Below are positions 1-6,162 of a stretch of 13,309 nucleotides of DNA, in pieces. The stretch spans positions 1-13,309 of the forward strand of contig JAKBAL010000012.1 of the NCBI GenBank assembly GCA_021809225.1, written 5' to 3'. Source of the stretch: Pseudomonadota bacterium. Its GTDB lineage: Bacteria; Pseudomonadota; Alphaproteobacteria; UBA9655. The notes under the pieces are model-generated. The model was not told the origin of the DNA. It was given only the letters and a program-made list of their open reading frames with translations, and searched no databases. Every line of letters starts with the position of its first letter. Position 1 is the stretch's first letter. A program made the position numbers and the translations under genes.

Positions 1-86
1 CCCTGATCACTCGTTCCTTATACTGTTTATCGTAGTAATCCAATCCAGCTTCCACATAATCAGCCCCTTGTATGAGCATGGAATAA
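1..86 (-). pseudogene. Out-of-frame C-terminal tail of the IS110 transposase
   Basis: In the reading frame one base away from the upstream transposase frame, this stretch is open to the window edge. It encodes a tail of the form YSMLIQGADYVEAG followed by LDYYDKQYKERVIR. That is the usual aromatic and charged C terminus of IS110 transposases. The main frame stops at 60-62 instead. One extra A on the plus strand around 85-86 (T in the gene) explains the break. The true stop lies outside the window. Confidence 0.7.
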
Positions 87-1337
87 GAATAGACTTGCAA
101 TCTTGCGAGCCATAGCTGTAATAGCCTTTGGTGCTCCCAATTTTGCCCTCATTCGTCTTAAAAATCCCCCAAGAGCTGTTTGGCTATTAAACAATGAAAA
201 AGCTGCCATCCTAAAAAATAGTGCCGCTCGATTGGCCGACGGTTTTGTTCTTGAGCTCAAGCGCTTGCCCCCTGAAACTTTATTCTCAGGGCTTAACCCA
301 AGCCAGGAAGTAAAATGCTTGCCTGTCTTCCACTTTTTCATATCAGTTCCTATCTCGCTCAAAATTTTGACAGCTAAATTGCCCTCAATACCAGGAATTT
401 TTGTTAAATCAACGCCTAATATGGATTGAAGATGTCCTAAAGGATTAAAGTAGAGCGCATTTCCTCTTCTTGATTTATAAGCTCTTGGTTGATTAATCTT
501 TTGCTTTGGATTTTGATCTTTATCAGAATCTGTATCTTTAGACTCTCTATTTTCCAATTTTATAGAATCAGGATTTAATACAATCAAGGCTGACTCAATC
601 TTTTGATCGCAGGTAAAAATCTGTTGCTGGTAAAAATCATAAGATTCTAGAGCTTGTTGAAGGCTAAACAAGTGCTCTTCCCGATAGTTGCCCGTCAATG
701 ACTTCTCGATCACATCAATAGAATTTTTACAGCGTGGATCCCTCATTTTTGCCAATTTTTTTAGATCCCTTTCTTCATTAACAATAGTGCGGATGATTTG
801 CATGCCTGTTAATCCTGTAATATCACTGAGAACATTGCTGAGATGAAGGTTCATCTGCGTCAACGCTTTTTGCATACGTAAGGTGCAGCTTGCCGCATTT
901 TCCAGAAGTGCATCTCTTTGTCGGGTATAACTACGCAAGGGCAAAATTTTATCATCTGGACGGAAGGCTGGAGATAACAAACCACAAGCGTGCAATTGTT
1001 GAATCCACTGGCAATCTTTCACATCACTTTTGCGACCCGTAACATTTTTGACATGACGAGCATCCACAAGATAGACCTTAAAGCCATGAGATTCGAGAAG
1101 TTCAAAAAGAGGAATCCAATACACGCTTGTTGACTCCATAGCAACAGAAGTCACTTGGCATTCTTTAAGCCAATTTGCCAAATCTTCCAGATCGGACGTG
1201 AAAGTGGAAAATTCTCTCACACAAATTTCCAAATCACCATTATCTGTAGCTGTGGGAACAGGAGCAGCAACAAAATGAGATCTGGAGCCAATATCAATAC
1301 CAGCAACAAATGGATTAGTTTGTTTGAGATAGCTCAT
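60..1337 (-). CDS. IS110-family DEDD transposase, frameshifted near C terminus
   Basis: This is a 425-residue recombinase of the IS110/Piv family, which moves the element by recombination directed by a bridge RNA. The N-terminal RuvC-like domain shows the DEDD residues: D15 in GIDIGSRSH, E68 in AMESTSVYW, and D105 and D108 in GRKSDVKD. A charged central linker spans about 260-290. The C-terminal Transposase_20 domain starts with KIPGIEG (about 313-319) and contains SGGKRLSS (355-362), a likely site for the family's nucleophilic serine. The ATG at 1337 overlaps the stop of an upstream basic mini-ORF (ATGA), so translation may be coupled. After F417 the frame is lost: the last residues (LFHAHTRG) are out of register, and dropping one base near 85 restores a typical IS110 tail continuing to position 1. 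It is therefore probably impaired unless the shift is recoded. Confidence 0.88.
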   Translation of the reverse strand: MSYLKQTNPFVAGIDIGSRSHFVAAPVPTATDNGDLEICVREFSTFTSDLEDLANWLKECQVTSVAMESTSVYWIPLFELLESHGFKVYLVDARHVKNVTGRKSDVKDCQWIQQLHACGLLSPAFRPDDKILPLRSYTRQRDALLENAASCTLRMQKALTQMNLHLSNVLSDITGLTGMQIIRTIVNEERDLKKLAKMRDPRCKNSIDVIEKSLTGNYREEHLFSLQQALESYDFYQQQIFTCDQKIESALIVLNPDSIKLENRESKDTDSDKDQNPKQKINQPRAYKSRRGNALYFNPLGHLQSILGVDLTKIPGIEGNLAVKILSEIGTDMKKWKTGKHFTSWLGLSPENKVSGGKRLSSRTKPSANRAALFFRMAAFSLFNSQTALGGFLRRMRAKLGAPKAITAMARKIASLFLFHAHTRG

Positions 1338-1399
1338 CTTTTTTTCTGAGAGGGCTTTTTCTTTGTTTTTTTATCTGTCTTTTCTTTATGTTTGGCCAT
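1334..1399 (-). CDS. 21-residue Lys-rich mini-ORF overlapping the transposase start
   Basis: The ORF starts at an ATG at 1399 with a good ribosome-binding site (GGAGA at 1409-1405, spacing about 5-6). It encodes a very basic peptide beginning MAKHKEKTDKK and ending PSQKKR, with 11 Lys in 21 residues. Its TGA overlaps the transposase ATG by the ATGA arrangement, whereas the transposase has no good ribosome-binding site of its own outside this ORF. It ends in a run of seven A. A -1 shift there, or one extra A, would read QKKK then MSYL and make one continuous protein of about 447 residues. It is either a coupling leader peptide, a recoded N-terminal extension, or the result of a small indel. 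Confidence 0.55.
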   Translation of the reverse strand: MAKHKEKTDKKTKKKPSQKKR

Positions 1400-1429
1400 A
1401 TTATTCTCCATTATTATGATTATAAGAGT

Positions 1430-1587
1430 GGCTTGTGCAGCAGGATGAGGTTTGGTTGTACACTCTCACGGACGGGATCATAAAAGGGAATTTATGTCAC
1501 CAATGACGCTATCGTCACCATCCTGAAGCCATGCTCGTAATCGGGTATAAAAACACCAGTGAACTATCGGTCTTCACAGCACAAGCC
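1430..1587 (-). ncRNA. Candidate IS110 bridge RNA (structured non-coding left end)
   Basis: The 158-nt segment has nested complementarity and no convincing ORF. A 9-bp perfect closing stem pairs 1579-1587 with 1430-1438 (GGCTTGTGC/GCACAAGCC). Inside it, reading as RNA from 1587 downward, are a 5-bp hairpin (1573-1577 with 1559-1563) and a 7-bp stem (1519-1525 with 1441-1447). The 7-bp stem encloses two hairpins, 1513-1517/1504-1508 and 1491-1496/1479-1484. An alternative pairing, 1461-1466 with 1425-1430, is also possible. It lies upstream of and on the same strand as the transposase, the place and size class of bridge RNAs in the IS110 subgroup. A promoter-like element ends just before 1587. 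The pairings are seen directly; the bridge RNA role is inferred. Confidence 0.6.
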
Positions 1588-1593
1588 GAGAAA

Positions 1594-1622
1594 AATATAA
1601 CAACTAGAAACCGTTTTGATAA
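1594..1622 (-). promoter_or_regulatory. Predicted sigma70-like promoter for the structured RNA and transposase
   Basis: Read on the minus strand, a -35-like TTATCA (1622-1617) and a -10-like TATATT (1599-1594) are separated by exactly 17 bp. Transcription would start near 1588-1587, the first base of the 9-bp closing stem of the downstream RNA. The -35 matches consensus at 4 of 6 positions and the -10 at 5 of 6. Confidence 0.4.
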
Positions 1623-1776
1623 TGGGGTCTTTAAGGGAGGATAAGGTGAGTTAGTTCACGTCGTGGGCCGCGGGGCTGTCCCCCGTAGGTGGGGTGCTCC
1701 TAAATAATCACAAAGAAACATGCCTTTGACTCATTGGCAAAAAAGCTTAATCCTTTCAAGACATGTTCGGTGTTTT
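1623..1776. other. Gene-free GC-rich junction between IS110 and the Sel1 gene
   Basis: No ORF is supported here. The stretch holds a short hairpin (GTGAG at 1647-1651 facing TTCAC at 1655-1659) and a GC-rich hairpin (CGGGG 1671-1675 with CCCCG 1681-1685) in otherwise AT-rich surroundings. The GC-rich block (about 1660-1700) may mark the left boundary of the IS110 element or host DNA next to it. No U-tract follows the hairpin on either strand, so it is not called a terminator. Confidence 0.3.
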
Positions 1777-2364
1777 CTAAGGATTTTGCTGGCCAAATAA
1801 CTCTCCGTGTTTTTTATCATGCTCATCGTGAATAGCTTCTTTTGCAAGGTGTAAATACTCTTTACCTTTCTGAATGCATTGTTTATCAGTACGACTAGTC
1901 ACAACAACACGATTAGCCCACTTCAAAGACTTATCATAATTCTTCTGAATCCCAAACTCGTCATTTCCATTGAGAAAACCCTCTGCTAAATATAACCGAG
2001 CTTCTGCTTGACCTCTCTTAGCAGCCTTCTTAAGCCAATGAAGAGCTTTTTCTTTATTACCTAATCTCTCATAACTTAATGCTACAATATATGAAAATCT
2101 GAGTCTTTCCCAACGGTCAAGCTTTATAGTCCAATCTCTTGCCAGATTTTTATAGAACTCCTTTGTTTCCTTATCAGAATGTTTAATACGCTCATATTCA
2201 AAACCATATCGATCTCTTACATGGGAAGCTTTTATTTCACTTTTTTCTTGATCTTCTTCCATTGCTATTAAATGGGTGAAGGAAAATAAAAAACCGGTTG
2301 CTGTTAAAGCAAAAAAACTTTTACTCATACGGGGAAACTTCTTAAAATAATTTTTGTTGCTCAT
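1777..2364 (-). CDS. Exported Sel1/TPR-like repeat protein
   Basis: This 195-residue protein starts at an ATG with a strong ribosome-binding site (AGGAGGA, 2377-2371). A basic N-region and a hydrophobic stretch (about 14-34, FFALTATGFLFSFTHLIA) form a Sec signal peptide; the likely mature start is Met35 in AMEEDQEKSE. Residues about 91-122 (ALSYERLGNKEKALHWLKKA) form a clear Sel1-like helix pair. A second, weaker repeat follows at about 123-157 (AEGFLNGNDEFG then YDKSLKWA). Sel1 proteins act as protein-binding scaffolds and are often secreted or surface-exposed in intracellular bacteria. No enzyme domain is visible. It is monocistronic and convergent with nothing nearby. The partner and role are unknown. 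Confidence 0.8.
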   Translation of the reverse strand: MSNKNYFKKFPRMSKSFFALTATGFLFSFTHLIAMEEDQEKSEIKASHVRDRYGFEYERIKHSDKETKEFYKNLARDWTIKLDRWERLRFSYIVALSYERLGNKEKALHWLKKAAKRGQAEARLYLAEGFLNGNDEFGIQKNYDKSLKWANRVVVTSRTDKQCIQKGKEYLHLAKEAIHDEHDKKHGELFGQQNP

Positions 2365-2387
2365 AAATTTTCCTCCTATTTAATTGA

Positions 2388-2417
2388 ATTAAATGTAATC
2401 TAAGAAAAAAATAACAA
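2388..2417 (-). promoter_or_regulatory. Possible promoter of the Sel1-repeat gene
   Basis: On the minus strand, TTGTTA (2417-2412, -35-like) is followed after 18 bp by TTTAAT (2393-2388, -10-like, 5 of 6). The predicted start near 2381 leaves a short leader containing the AGGAGGA ribosome-binding site. Confidence 0.3.
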
Positions 2418-2540
2418 AGTTAAATACTCTCTACAAGCTTTTTTATTTTTAAAGTCTCAGAAATTATTTGGCACGAGTTCTCATGAATTTTAAGGGAAAA
2501 AAATATTTTTAGATCGGATCCATGCTATGGACAAATCTAG

Positions 2541-2555
2541 GTTCTATCCGGTTTT
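2541..2555 (+). repeat. Left terminal inverted repeat of the IS5-family element
   Basis: GTTCTATCCGGTTTT pairs with the inverted copy at 3362-3376, with one mismatch at the fifth base. Confidence 0.85.
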
Positions 2556-2614
2556 GTTAAAAGTTTAGGAGAATGGTATAGATAGCGCTTCATCAACTAC
2601 AAGGAAACACTATC

Positions 2615-2968
2615 ATGAAGAAGTATTACATCAGGGAAGATGCATTTGAAAAGATTTTTATGTACTTAAGCAGCACGAAAGACGTGTATTGTAAGAATCT
2701 TGAGAAAACAAGGAAATTTTTGGAAGCTGTCTACTTTATTATGCGAACAGGAGCTCAATGGGTAGAATTACCAACATGTTATGGGAACTATAAAAGTGTA
2801 CACGATCGATTTATCAGCTGGGTAAAAAAAGGCATTTGGAATGAAATACTTTCCTATTTTTCAAAAGACTACGATGGAGAATCCTTTATGATTGATGGAA
2901 GCGTCATAAGAGCTCATGCTTGTGCCAGTGGTTACAAAAGAGGACAACAAGAAGCACAATCGAAGTAA
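2615..2968 (+). CDS. IS5/IS427 transposase, N-terminal part (OrfA)
   Basis: The 117-residue product carries the N-terminal half of a DDE transposase. The DUF4096-like region (IMRTGAQWVELP at about 42-53 and YKSVHDRFISWVKKGIW) recognises DNA. D94 in FMIDGSVIRAHACASG is the first catalytic aspartate. The ATG at 2615 has an upstream AAGGAA (2601-2606). The frame ends at 2968, just where the family normally runs on into GRSRGGFSTKIH; that continuation is in the +1 frame. OrfA alone lacks the second D and the E and is not expected to be catalytic. Confidence 0.85.
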   Translation: MKKYYIREDAFEKIFMYLSSTKDVYCKNLEKTRKFLEAVYFIMRTGAQWVELPTCYGNYKSVHDRFISWVKKGIWNEILSYFSKDYDGESFMIDGSVIRAHACASGYKRGQQEAQSK

Positions 2969-3362
2969 GGGAGGTTTTTCGACGAAAATCCATGCTCTTG
3001 TGGATGCCTTGGGTCTCCCTCTCAAATTTATTTTAACCCCAGGACAAAGCAGCGAAATCAAGTGTGCTCCTGATCTTATTAAAGGTATTGAAGGGGCTAA
3101 CATTCTTGGTGATAAGGCTTTTGATTGCGATGTTTTTCTTGATCAAATACTCTCTCAAAACTGCACTCCAGTTATTCCGCCACGGTCAAATCGGAAAGTC
3201 CAAAGGGACGTTGATCACCATTTATATAAGGAAAGACATTTAATTGAATGTTTCTTTTCAAAAATAAAACACTTTCGTCGAATATTTCCGAGATTTGATA
3301 AATTAGCTGAGGCTTATATGGGATTTTTAGCCTTTGCTTCTTCTATCATTTGGCTTAAATGA
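2916..3362 (+). CDS. IS5/IS427 transposase, C-terminal part (OrfB)
   Basis: This is the catalytic remainder of the DDE transposase. From RSKGGFSTKIHALVDALG (about 16-33) onward it matches the family. D66 in ILGDKAFD is the second aspartate, and E111 in ERHLIECFFSKIKHFRRI is the glutamate with its downstream basic helix. The first about 15 residues (MLVPVVTKED) come from reading the OrfA region in another frame, so the ATG at 2916 is nominal and the real product is probably an OrfA-OrfB fusion made by a +1 (or -2) shift near 2955-2968. With D94 of OrfA the whole DDE triad is preserved. Confidence 0.82.
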   Translation: MLVPVVTKEDNKKHNRSKGGFSTKIHALVDALGLPLKFILTPGQSSEIKCAPDLIKGIEGANILGDKAFDCDVFLDQILSQNCTPVIPPRSNRKVQRDVDHHLYKERHLIECFFSKIKHFRRIFPRFDKLAEAYMGFLAFASSIIWLK

Positions 3363-3376
3363 AAACCGGATGGAAC
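3362..3376 (-). repeat. Right terminal inverted repeat of the IS5-family element
   Basis: This is the inverted copy of 2541-2555. The transposase stop codon (TGA, 3360-3362) overlaps its inner edge by one base, a compact arrangement typical of insertion sequences. Confidence 0.85.
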
Positions 3377-3401
3377 TTAGCCTTATTTATATTTCATTTA
3401 A

Positions 3402-4496
3402 CTACAATTTCTTAAAAGAGGCAAAAAATACGGTTCCCATATAACTGCTTTCATCCAGGATAGTTTCTTCAAATCCATGGGATCGGCCAAGAGCTATAAT
3501 TTCTTGACCAGTAAATGTTGTGGGTGAACTTTGAGTGAGTAAATTTTGACGGAGTTCAAAAAAGAAATCAGACATACCTTCAGAAACAAGCTTTTTCTGT
3601 TCCATTTTCTTTACTTCAGATTTCAGAAAGCATGTAAATTTATCCATTTTCTTTTTACTCACCGTTCTCACACTCGCAACAGATAATTTTCCATCTTTTT
3701 TTAAAACTCTGCATGCTTCTGTAAAAAATTGATTTACCTCCTCCAATGATAATTGATAAAGTACATGATTTGTCATTATTCCATCAATAGAATTATCAGG
3801 AACCTGAGTGCCATCTGATCTTAACAGGCTAGTTATAGTTGAAATATGGACGTTAGTTGAAGGCATGCCTTTTTCAATTGCAATTTCAGTCATCTTTCTA
3901 CTTAAATCAAATATCTCAATTTCTCTTCTTGAGTCCTCTGCTTTTAAGTATCTTGCCAAAAGACCCGTTCCTCCTCCTGCATCTATTATCTTAACATCTC
4001 CACTTGGCATTGATTCCGAATGTAGGTTTCTCAATGCTCTGTAGAACACAAAATTTTCTGTAACATCGTTGTAAAAGTGGGAATACGAAAGAGTAGTTAC
4101 AACCACAGGATTTCGCCAGCCATCTGTCTCTGCTATTTGAGCTAGAGATCTGAGGTTATCTATCTCTCGAAAACAGGGGATAACAGTTGGTAGTCCATGC
4201 TTTGCCAAAAGTGTATTATTCTCGTTTATTTTATCTAAGTAATCTGCAATTTGAGTCGTAAGAGTAGAAAGTTGAGCATTCAACTTTGATAACTTTTTCT
4301 CATAAGAATCATTTTCAAGTGAAAGGAGCTCTTGGTCTTTTTCCGAAGATTTTTCCTTCTTATGAGGTTTTTTCTGTTTTATTACAATATCTGTACTTTC
4401 TAATTCATCATCAGATGAACCTACTGCCAAACTTTGATTTGAGCATAGAAATATGAAAAGGATAAAAGCCGCATTAAAGTACTTTAGAAAATTCAT
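3402..4496 (-). CDS. Signal-peptide-bearing SAM-dependent methyltransferase
   Basis: The 364-residue protein begins at an ATG with a strong AAGGAGG site (4507-4501). Residues 1-24 form a signal peptide (ILFIFLCSNQSLA, cleavage after A24). A charged Lys/Glu-rich segment and a predicted coiled coil follow (about 30-95). The class I methyltransferase domain runs from about 100 to 360. Motif I is VKIIDAGGGTGLL (168-180) and the acidic motif is EIFDLS (D197). VPDNSIDGIMTNHVLYQL (232-249) and CRVLKKDGKLSVAS (262-275) complete the Rossmann core. SAM binding is well supported; the substrate is not identifiable. SAM is not normally available in the periplasm, so the protein may act after delivery elsewhere, for example in a host cell. 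It is monocistronic. Confidence 0.82.
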   Translation of the reverse strand: MNFLKYFNAAFILFIFLCSNQSLAVGSSDDELESTDIVIKQKKPHKKEKSSEKDQELLSLENDSYEKKLSKLNAQLSTLTTQIADYLDKINENNTLLAKHGLPTVIPCFREIDNLRSLAQIAETDGWRNPVVVTTLSYSHFYNDVTENFVFYRALRNLHSESMPSGDVKIIDAGGGTGLLARYLKAEDSRREIEIFDLSRKMTEIAIEKGMPSTNVHISTITSLLRSDGTQVPDNSIDGIMTNHVLYQLSLEEVNQFFTEACRVLKKDGKLSVASVRTVSKKKMDKFTCFLKSEVKKMEQKKLVSEGMSDFFFELRQNLLTQSSPTTFTGQEIIALGRSHGFEETILDESSYMGTVFFASFKKL

Positions 4497-4516
4497 AAAA
4501 CCTCCTTATTTAACGC

Positions 4517-4547
4517 ATTATACTTATAAATGATATTTTAAAAACAA
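4517..4547 (-). promoter_or_regulatory. Possible promoter of the exported methyltransferase gene
   Basis: On the minus strand a perfect -10 hexamer TATAAT (4522-4517) lies 21 bp upstream of the start codon. A weak TTGTTT (4547-4542) sits 19 bp further up. The predicted start near 4510 leaves a short leader containing AAGGAGG. Confidence 0.4.
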
Positions 4548-4556
4548 TCAATAAAA

Positions 4557-4656
4557 TGAGAACCTCGAAAAACCCCTATTTTTGAATTTGTTATCTTCTG
4601 AAAGCCGCAAATTTCCTATAGTTCATTTTTATACAGGAGGTTTTTCGAGGTTCTCA
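4557..4656. repeat. MITE-like 100-bp element with perfect inverted ends
   Basis: An 18-bp perfect inverted repeat bounds the element: TGAGAACCTCGAAAAACC at 4557-4574 and its reverse complement at 4639-4656. Three further base pairs form if A4638 is bulged. The interior (about 57 bp) is AT-rich and has no ORF of note. The ends resemble those of some IS5-family elements, so this may be a non-autonomous derivative of an IS absent from this window. No target duplication is visible. As RNA it would fold into a long hairpin, but no U-tract follows it. Confidence 0.6.
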
Positions 4657-4729
4657 GGTCGCCAAGATAAGCCATAATATATTCTTGTTGATCTGTATTA
4701 AGAGGGGTGATATCAACCCAAATTTTATA
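4657..4729 (-). other. Possible gene remnant cut by the MITE-like element
   Basis: On the minus strand a frame open from 4729 reads YKIWVDITPLNTDQQEY and then IMAYLGD before entering the inverted repeat and stopping at 4616-4618. The composition looks protein-like, but there is no usable start, and the frame is closed upstream at 4732-4730. I do not recognise the family. It may be a decayed fragment of a gene interrupted by the MITE, or chance. Confidence 0.2.
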
Positions 4730-4786
4730 TTAACTTATTTTTTTGGGAGTCCATTCAAAAAGGATTTATTGCTTATTCGTTTGGAT

Positions 4787-4805
4787 TGTACATATGGAGT
4801 GTACA
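4787..4805 (+). promoter_or_regulatory. Candidate operator (TGTACA-N7-TGTACA) of the cus operon
   Basis: Two palindromic TGTACA half-sites (4787-4792 and 4800-4805) with a 7-bp spacer form a 19-bp dyad about 80 bp before cusC. A weak promoter, TTGGAT (4781-4786) and CATGAT (4804-4809) with 17 bp between, would place the dyad in its spacer. That would suit regulation by a DNA-bound dimer. The half-sites recall the TACA/TGTA core of CopY-type copper operators, but the spacing differs. No regulator gene is present in the window. Confidence 0.3.
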
Positions 4806-4884
4806 TGATAAGGTTTTGATAGAAAAGATAAAACGGATGTTGTAAAGGTACCCTAAAATAAAAATGAGCGAGTAAGAGATATAA

Positions 4885-6162
4885 ATGTTAGGGAGGAAAA
4901 TAGCCAAGAGTAGTTTCATTTTTTACATTTTGTTATTTGGACTATCCAAACATCTGACAGCAAAACCGCTGCCGCTTACACTATCTGAAGTTGAACAAAT
5001 TACAATTTCTATTTCCCCCGAGATAGAGCGTTTAGAAGCCACCAGCGAAGCCTTTACCCAACAAGCGATTGCTGATGGTCAATTACCTGATCCAAAACTT
5101 ATGGCAGGGGCAATAGATGTTCCTGTCAATACTTTCAGCTTCGATCAAGATGATATGACGATGGTAGAAATAGGCGTGCAACAATTTTTTCCTCCGGGAG
5201 ACACATTGGCAATCAAATCAAGACAAACACAGGAAAAAGCCAATGCAGAGAAAAGAAAAATTGATGATCAAAAGGCTCTCTTAGTCCGCACTGTACGCGA
5301 AATCTGGCTTAACCTTTATTATTGGACACAAGCGGCTCATGTCGTTCGAGAAAATCAATCTTTATACCACCAATTATTAAAAGCGGCGGAATCACTGTAT
5401 AGCGTTGGAAAAGGAACCCTATCAGACGTTACACAAGCTCAATTAGAACTTTCTCGCCTCGACGATCAAGATATTCAAATTCAGCAACAAATTGATGTAC
5501 TGCGGGCTCAGTTAGCCCGTTATATAGGTAAAGCGCAAACTAAGCGACCTTTATCGCATAGTTTGCCGCAGTGGCCACACCCTCCTCCTCTTCATGCTTT
5601 AGAAGATTGCTTGTCTCAACATCCTTTACTGAAAGTAGATACCGCAAATATTGAAGTGGCTCGTAATGAAATTGCGTTAGCAAATGAGCAATACAAACCA
5701 GGTATTATGGTTGATGCAGGGTATGGCATTCGTCAAGGCCGCATGTCCTGTTGTGGCGGGCGACGTTCCGATATGGTAACGGCGAGAGTGACAGTTGATT
5801 TGCCGATTTTTCCGTCCAACCGGCAAGATCGACACTTTCAGGCCACTTCGAGTCAATTGACAGCCACACAACTTGACCGGCAAACCCATCATCTTGATTT
5901 ACTCAAAGATCTAAGAACGCAGTATGATCTTTGGCAACGTTTTGCCCAGCGTGAGAAACTTTATGAAAAACAATTGGTTCCTGAAGCTAAGCAAAATTCC
6001 CAAGCTGGTTTATTCGCCTATCAAAGTGCTACGGTAGAAATAGCAACAGCGCTTCGTGCTTTGAGTAGCGAATTAACGATCGAGTTGGAGCAACTGCAAG
6101 TTAAAGTAGAAGGGGCTAAAGCAAGAGCTGCTCTATTTTACCTGGAAGGAGTGACAGGGTGA
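4885..6162 (+). CDS. cusC: CusC-like outer-membrane factor of Cu/Ag efflux (TolC family)
   Basis: This 425-residue protein is the outer-membrane channel of the tripartite CusCBA pump. A signal peptide (1-26, ending HLTA) is followed by the two outer-membrane efflux repeats with long coiled-coil helices. The first covers about 32-215 (LPDPKLMAGAIDVP and QQFFPPGDTLAIKSRQ are family-typical). The second covers about 240-420 (DLPIFPSNRQDR). No lipobox cysteine is present, unlike E. coli CusC. An odd RMSCCGGRR segment (286-294) lies just before the second strand region. The ATG at 4885 has only a weak AAGAG site; no better start is nearby. Its stop overlaps the cusB start (GTGA), indicating one transcript. 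Confidence 0.88.
   Translation: MLGRKIAKSSFIFYILLFGLSKHLTAKPLPLTLSEVEQITISISPEIERLEATSEAFTQQAIADGQLPDPKLMAGAIDVPVNTFSFDQDDMTMVEIGVQQFFPPGDTLAIKSRQTQEKANAEKRKIDDQKALLVRTVREIWLNLYYWTQAAHVVRENQSLYHQLLKAAESLYSVGKGTLSDVTQAQLELSRLDDQDIQIQQQIDVLRAQLARYIGKAQTKRPLSHSLPQWPHPPPLHALEDCLSQHPLLKVDTANIEVARNEIALANEQYKPGIMVDAGYGIRQGRMSCCGGRRSDMVTARVTVDLPIFPSNRQDRHFQATSSQLTATQLDRQTHHLDLLKDLRTQYDLWQRFAQREKLYEKQLVPEAKQNSQAGLFAYQSATVEIATALRALSSELTIELEQLQVKVEGAKARAALFYLEGVTG

Larger units (their letters stand above)
1..1622 (-). mobile_element. IS110-family insertion sequence (right end beyond window)
   Basis: This segment holds a DEDD transposase gene on the minus strand, a short basic ORF overlapping its start, and about 190 bp of structured non-coding DNA before it. 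That is the IS110-subgroup layout: a long non-coding left end upstream of the transposase, known in this family to encode the bridge RNA. IS110 elements lack long terminal inverted repeats, so the left boundary cannot be fixed from sequence; it is drawn here at the outer edge of the predicted RNA promoter and could lie further up, to about 1700. The right end lies past position 1. The element looks damaged, because its transposase is frameshifted near the C terminus. Confidence 0.75.
2541..3376 (+). mobile_element. IS5-family (IS427-like) insertion sequence, about 836 bp
   Basis: Terminal inverted repeats of 15 bp match at 14 positions: GTTCTATCCGGTTTT at 2541-2555 and, inverted, GTTCCATCCGGTTTT at 3376-3362. 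The flanks are CTAG (2537-2540) and TTAG (3377-3380), consistent with the YTAR/TA target preference of this family, with a TA duplication and one base differing outside it. The length, ends and split DDE transposase all fit the IS427 group. It inserted 22-26 bp downstream of the methyltransferase stop at 3402, so that gene is intact. The element is structurally complete; its activity depends on whether the two ORFs can be joined. Confidence 0.85.

Noticed and set aside
103..429. 108-codon ORF antisense to the IS110 transposase
   Set aside because: It mirrors the conserved transposase domain and has no independent support.
1671..1685. GC-rich hairpin CGGGG-N5-CCCCG as a terminator of the Sel1 gene
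   Set aside because: No T-run follows on either strand, and it lies about 90 bp past the stop.
2861..3103. 80-codon ORF antisense to the IS5 transposase junction
   Set aside because: It overlaps conserved transposase coding on the opposite strand and has no motif.
4557..4656. Long hairpin as a transcription terminator
   Set aside because: It lies between two divergent genes, upstream of both starts, and lacks a trailing U-tract.
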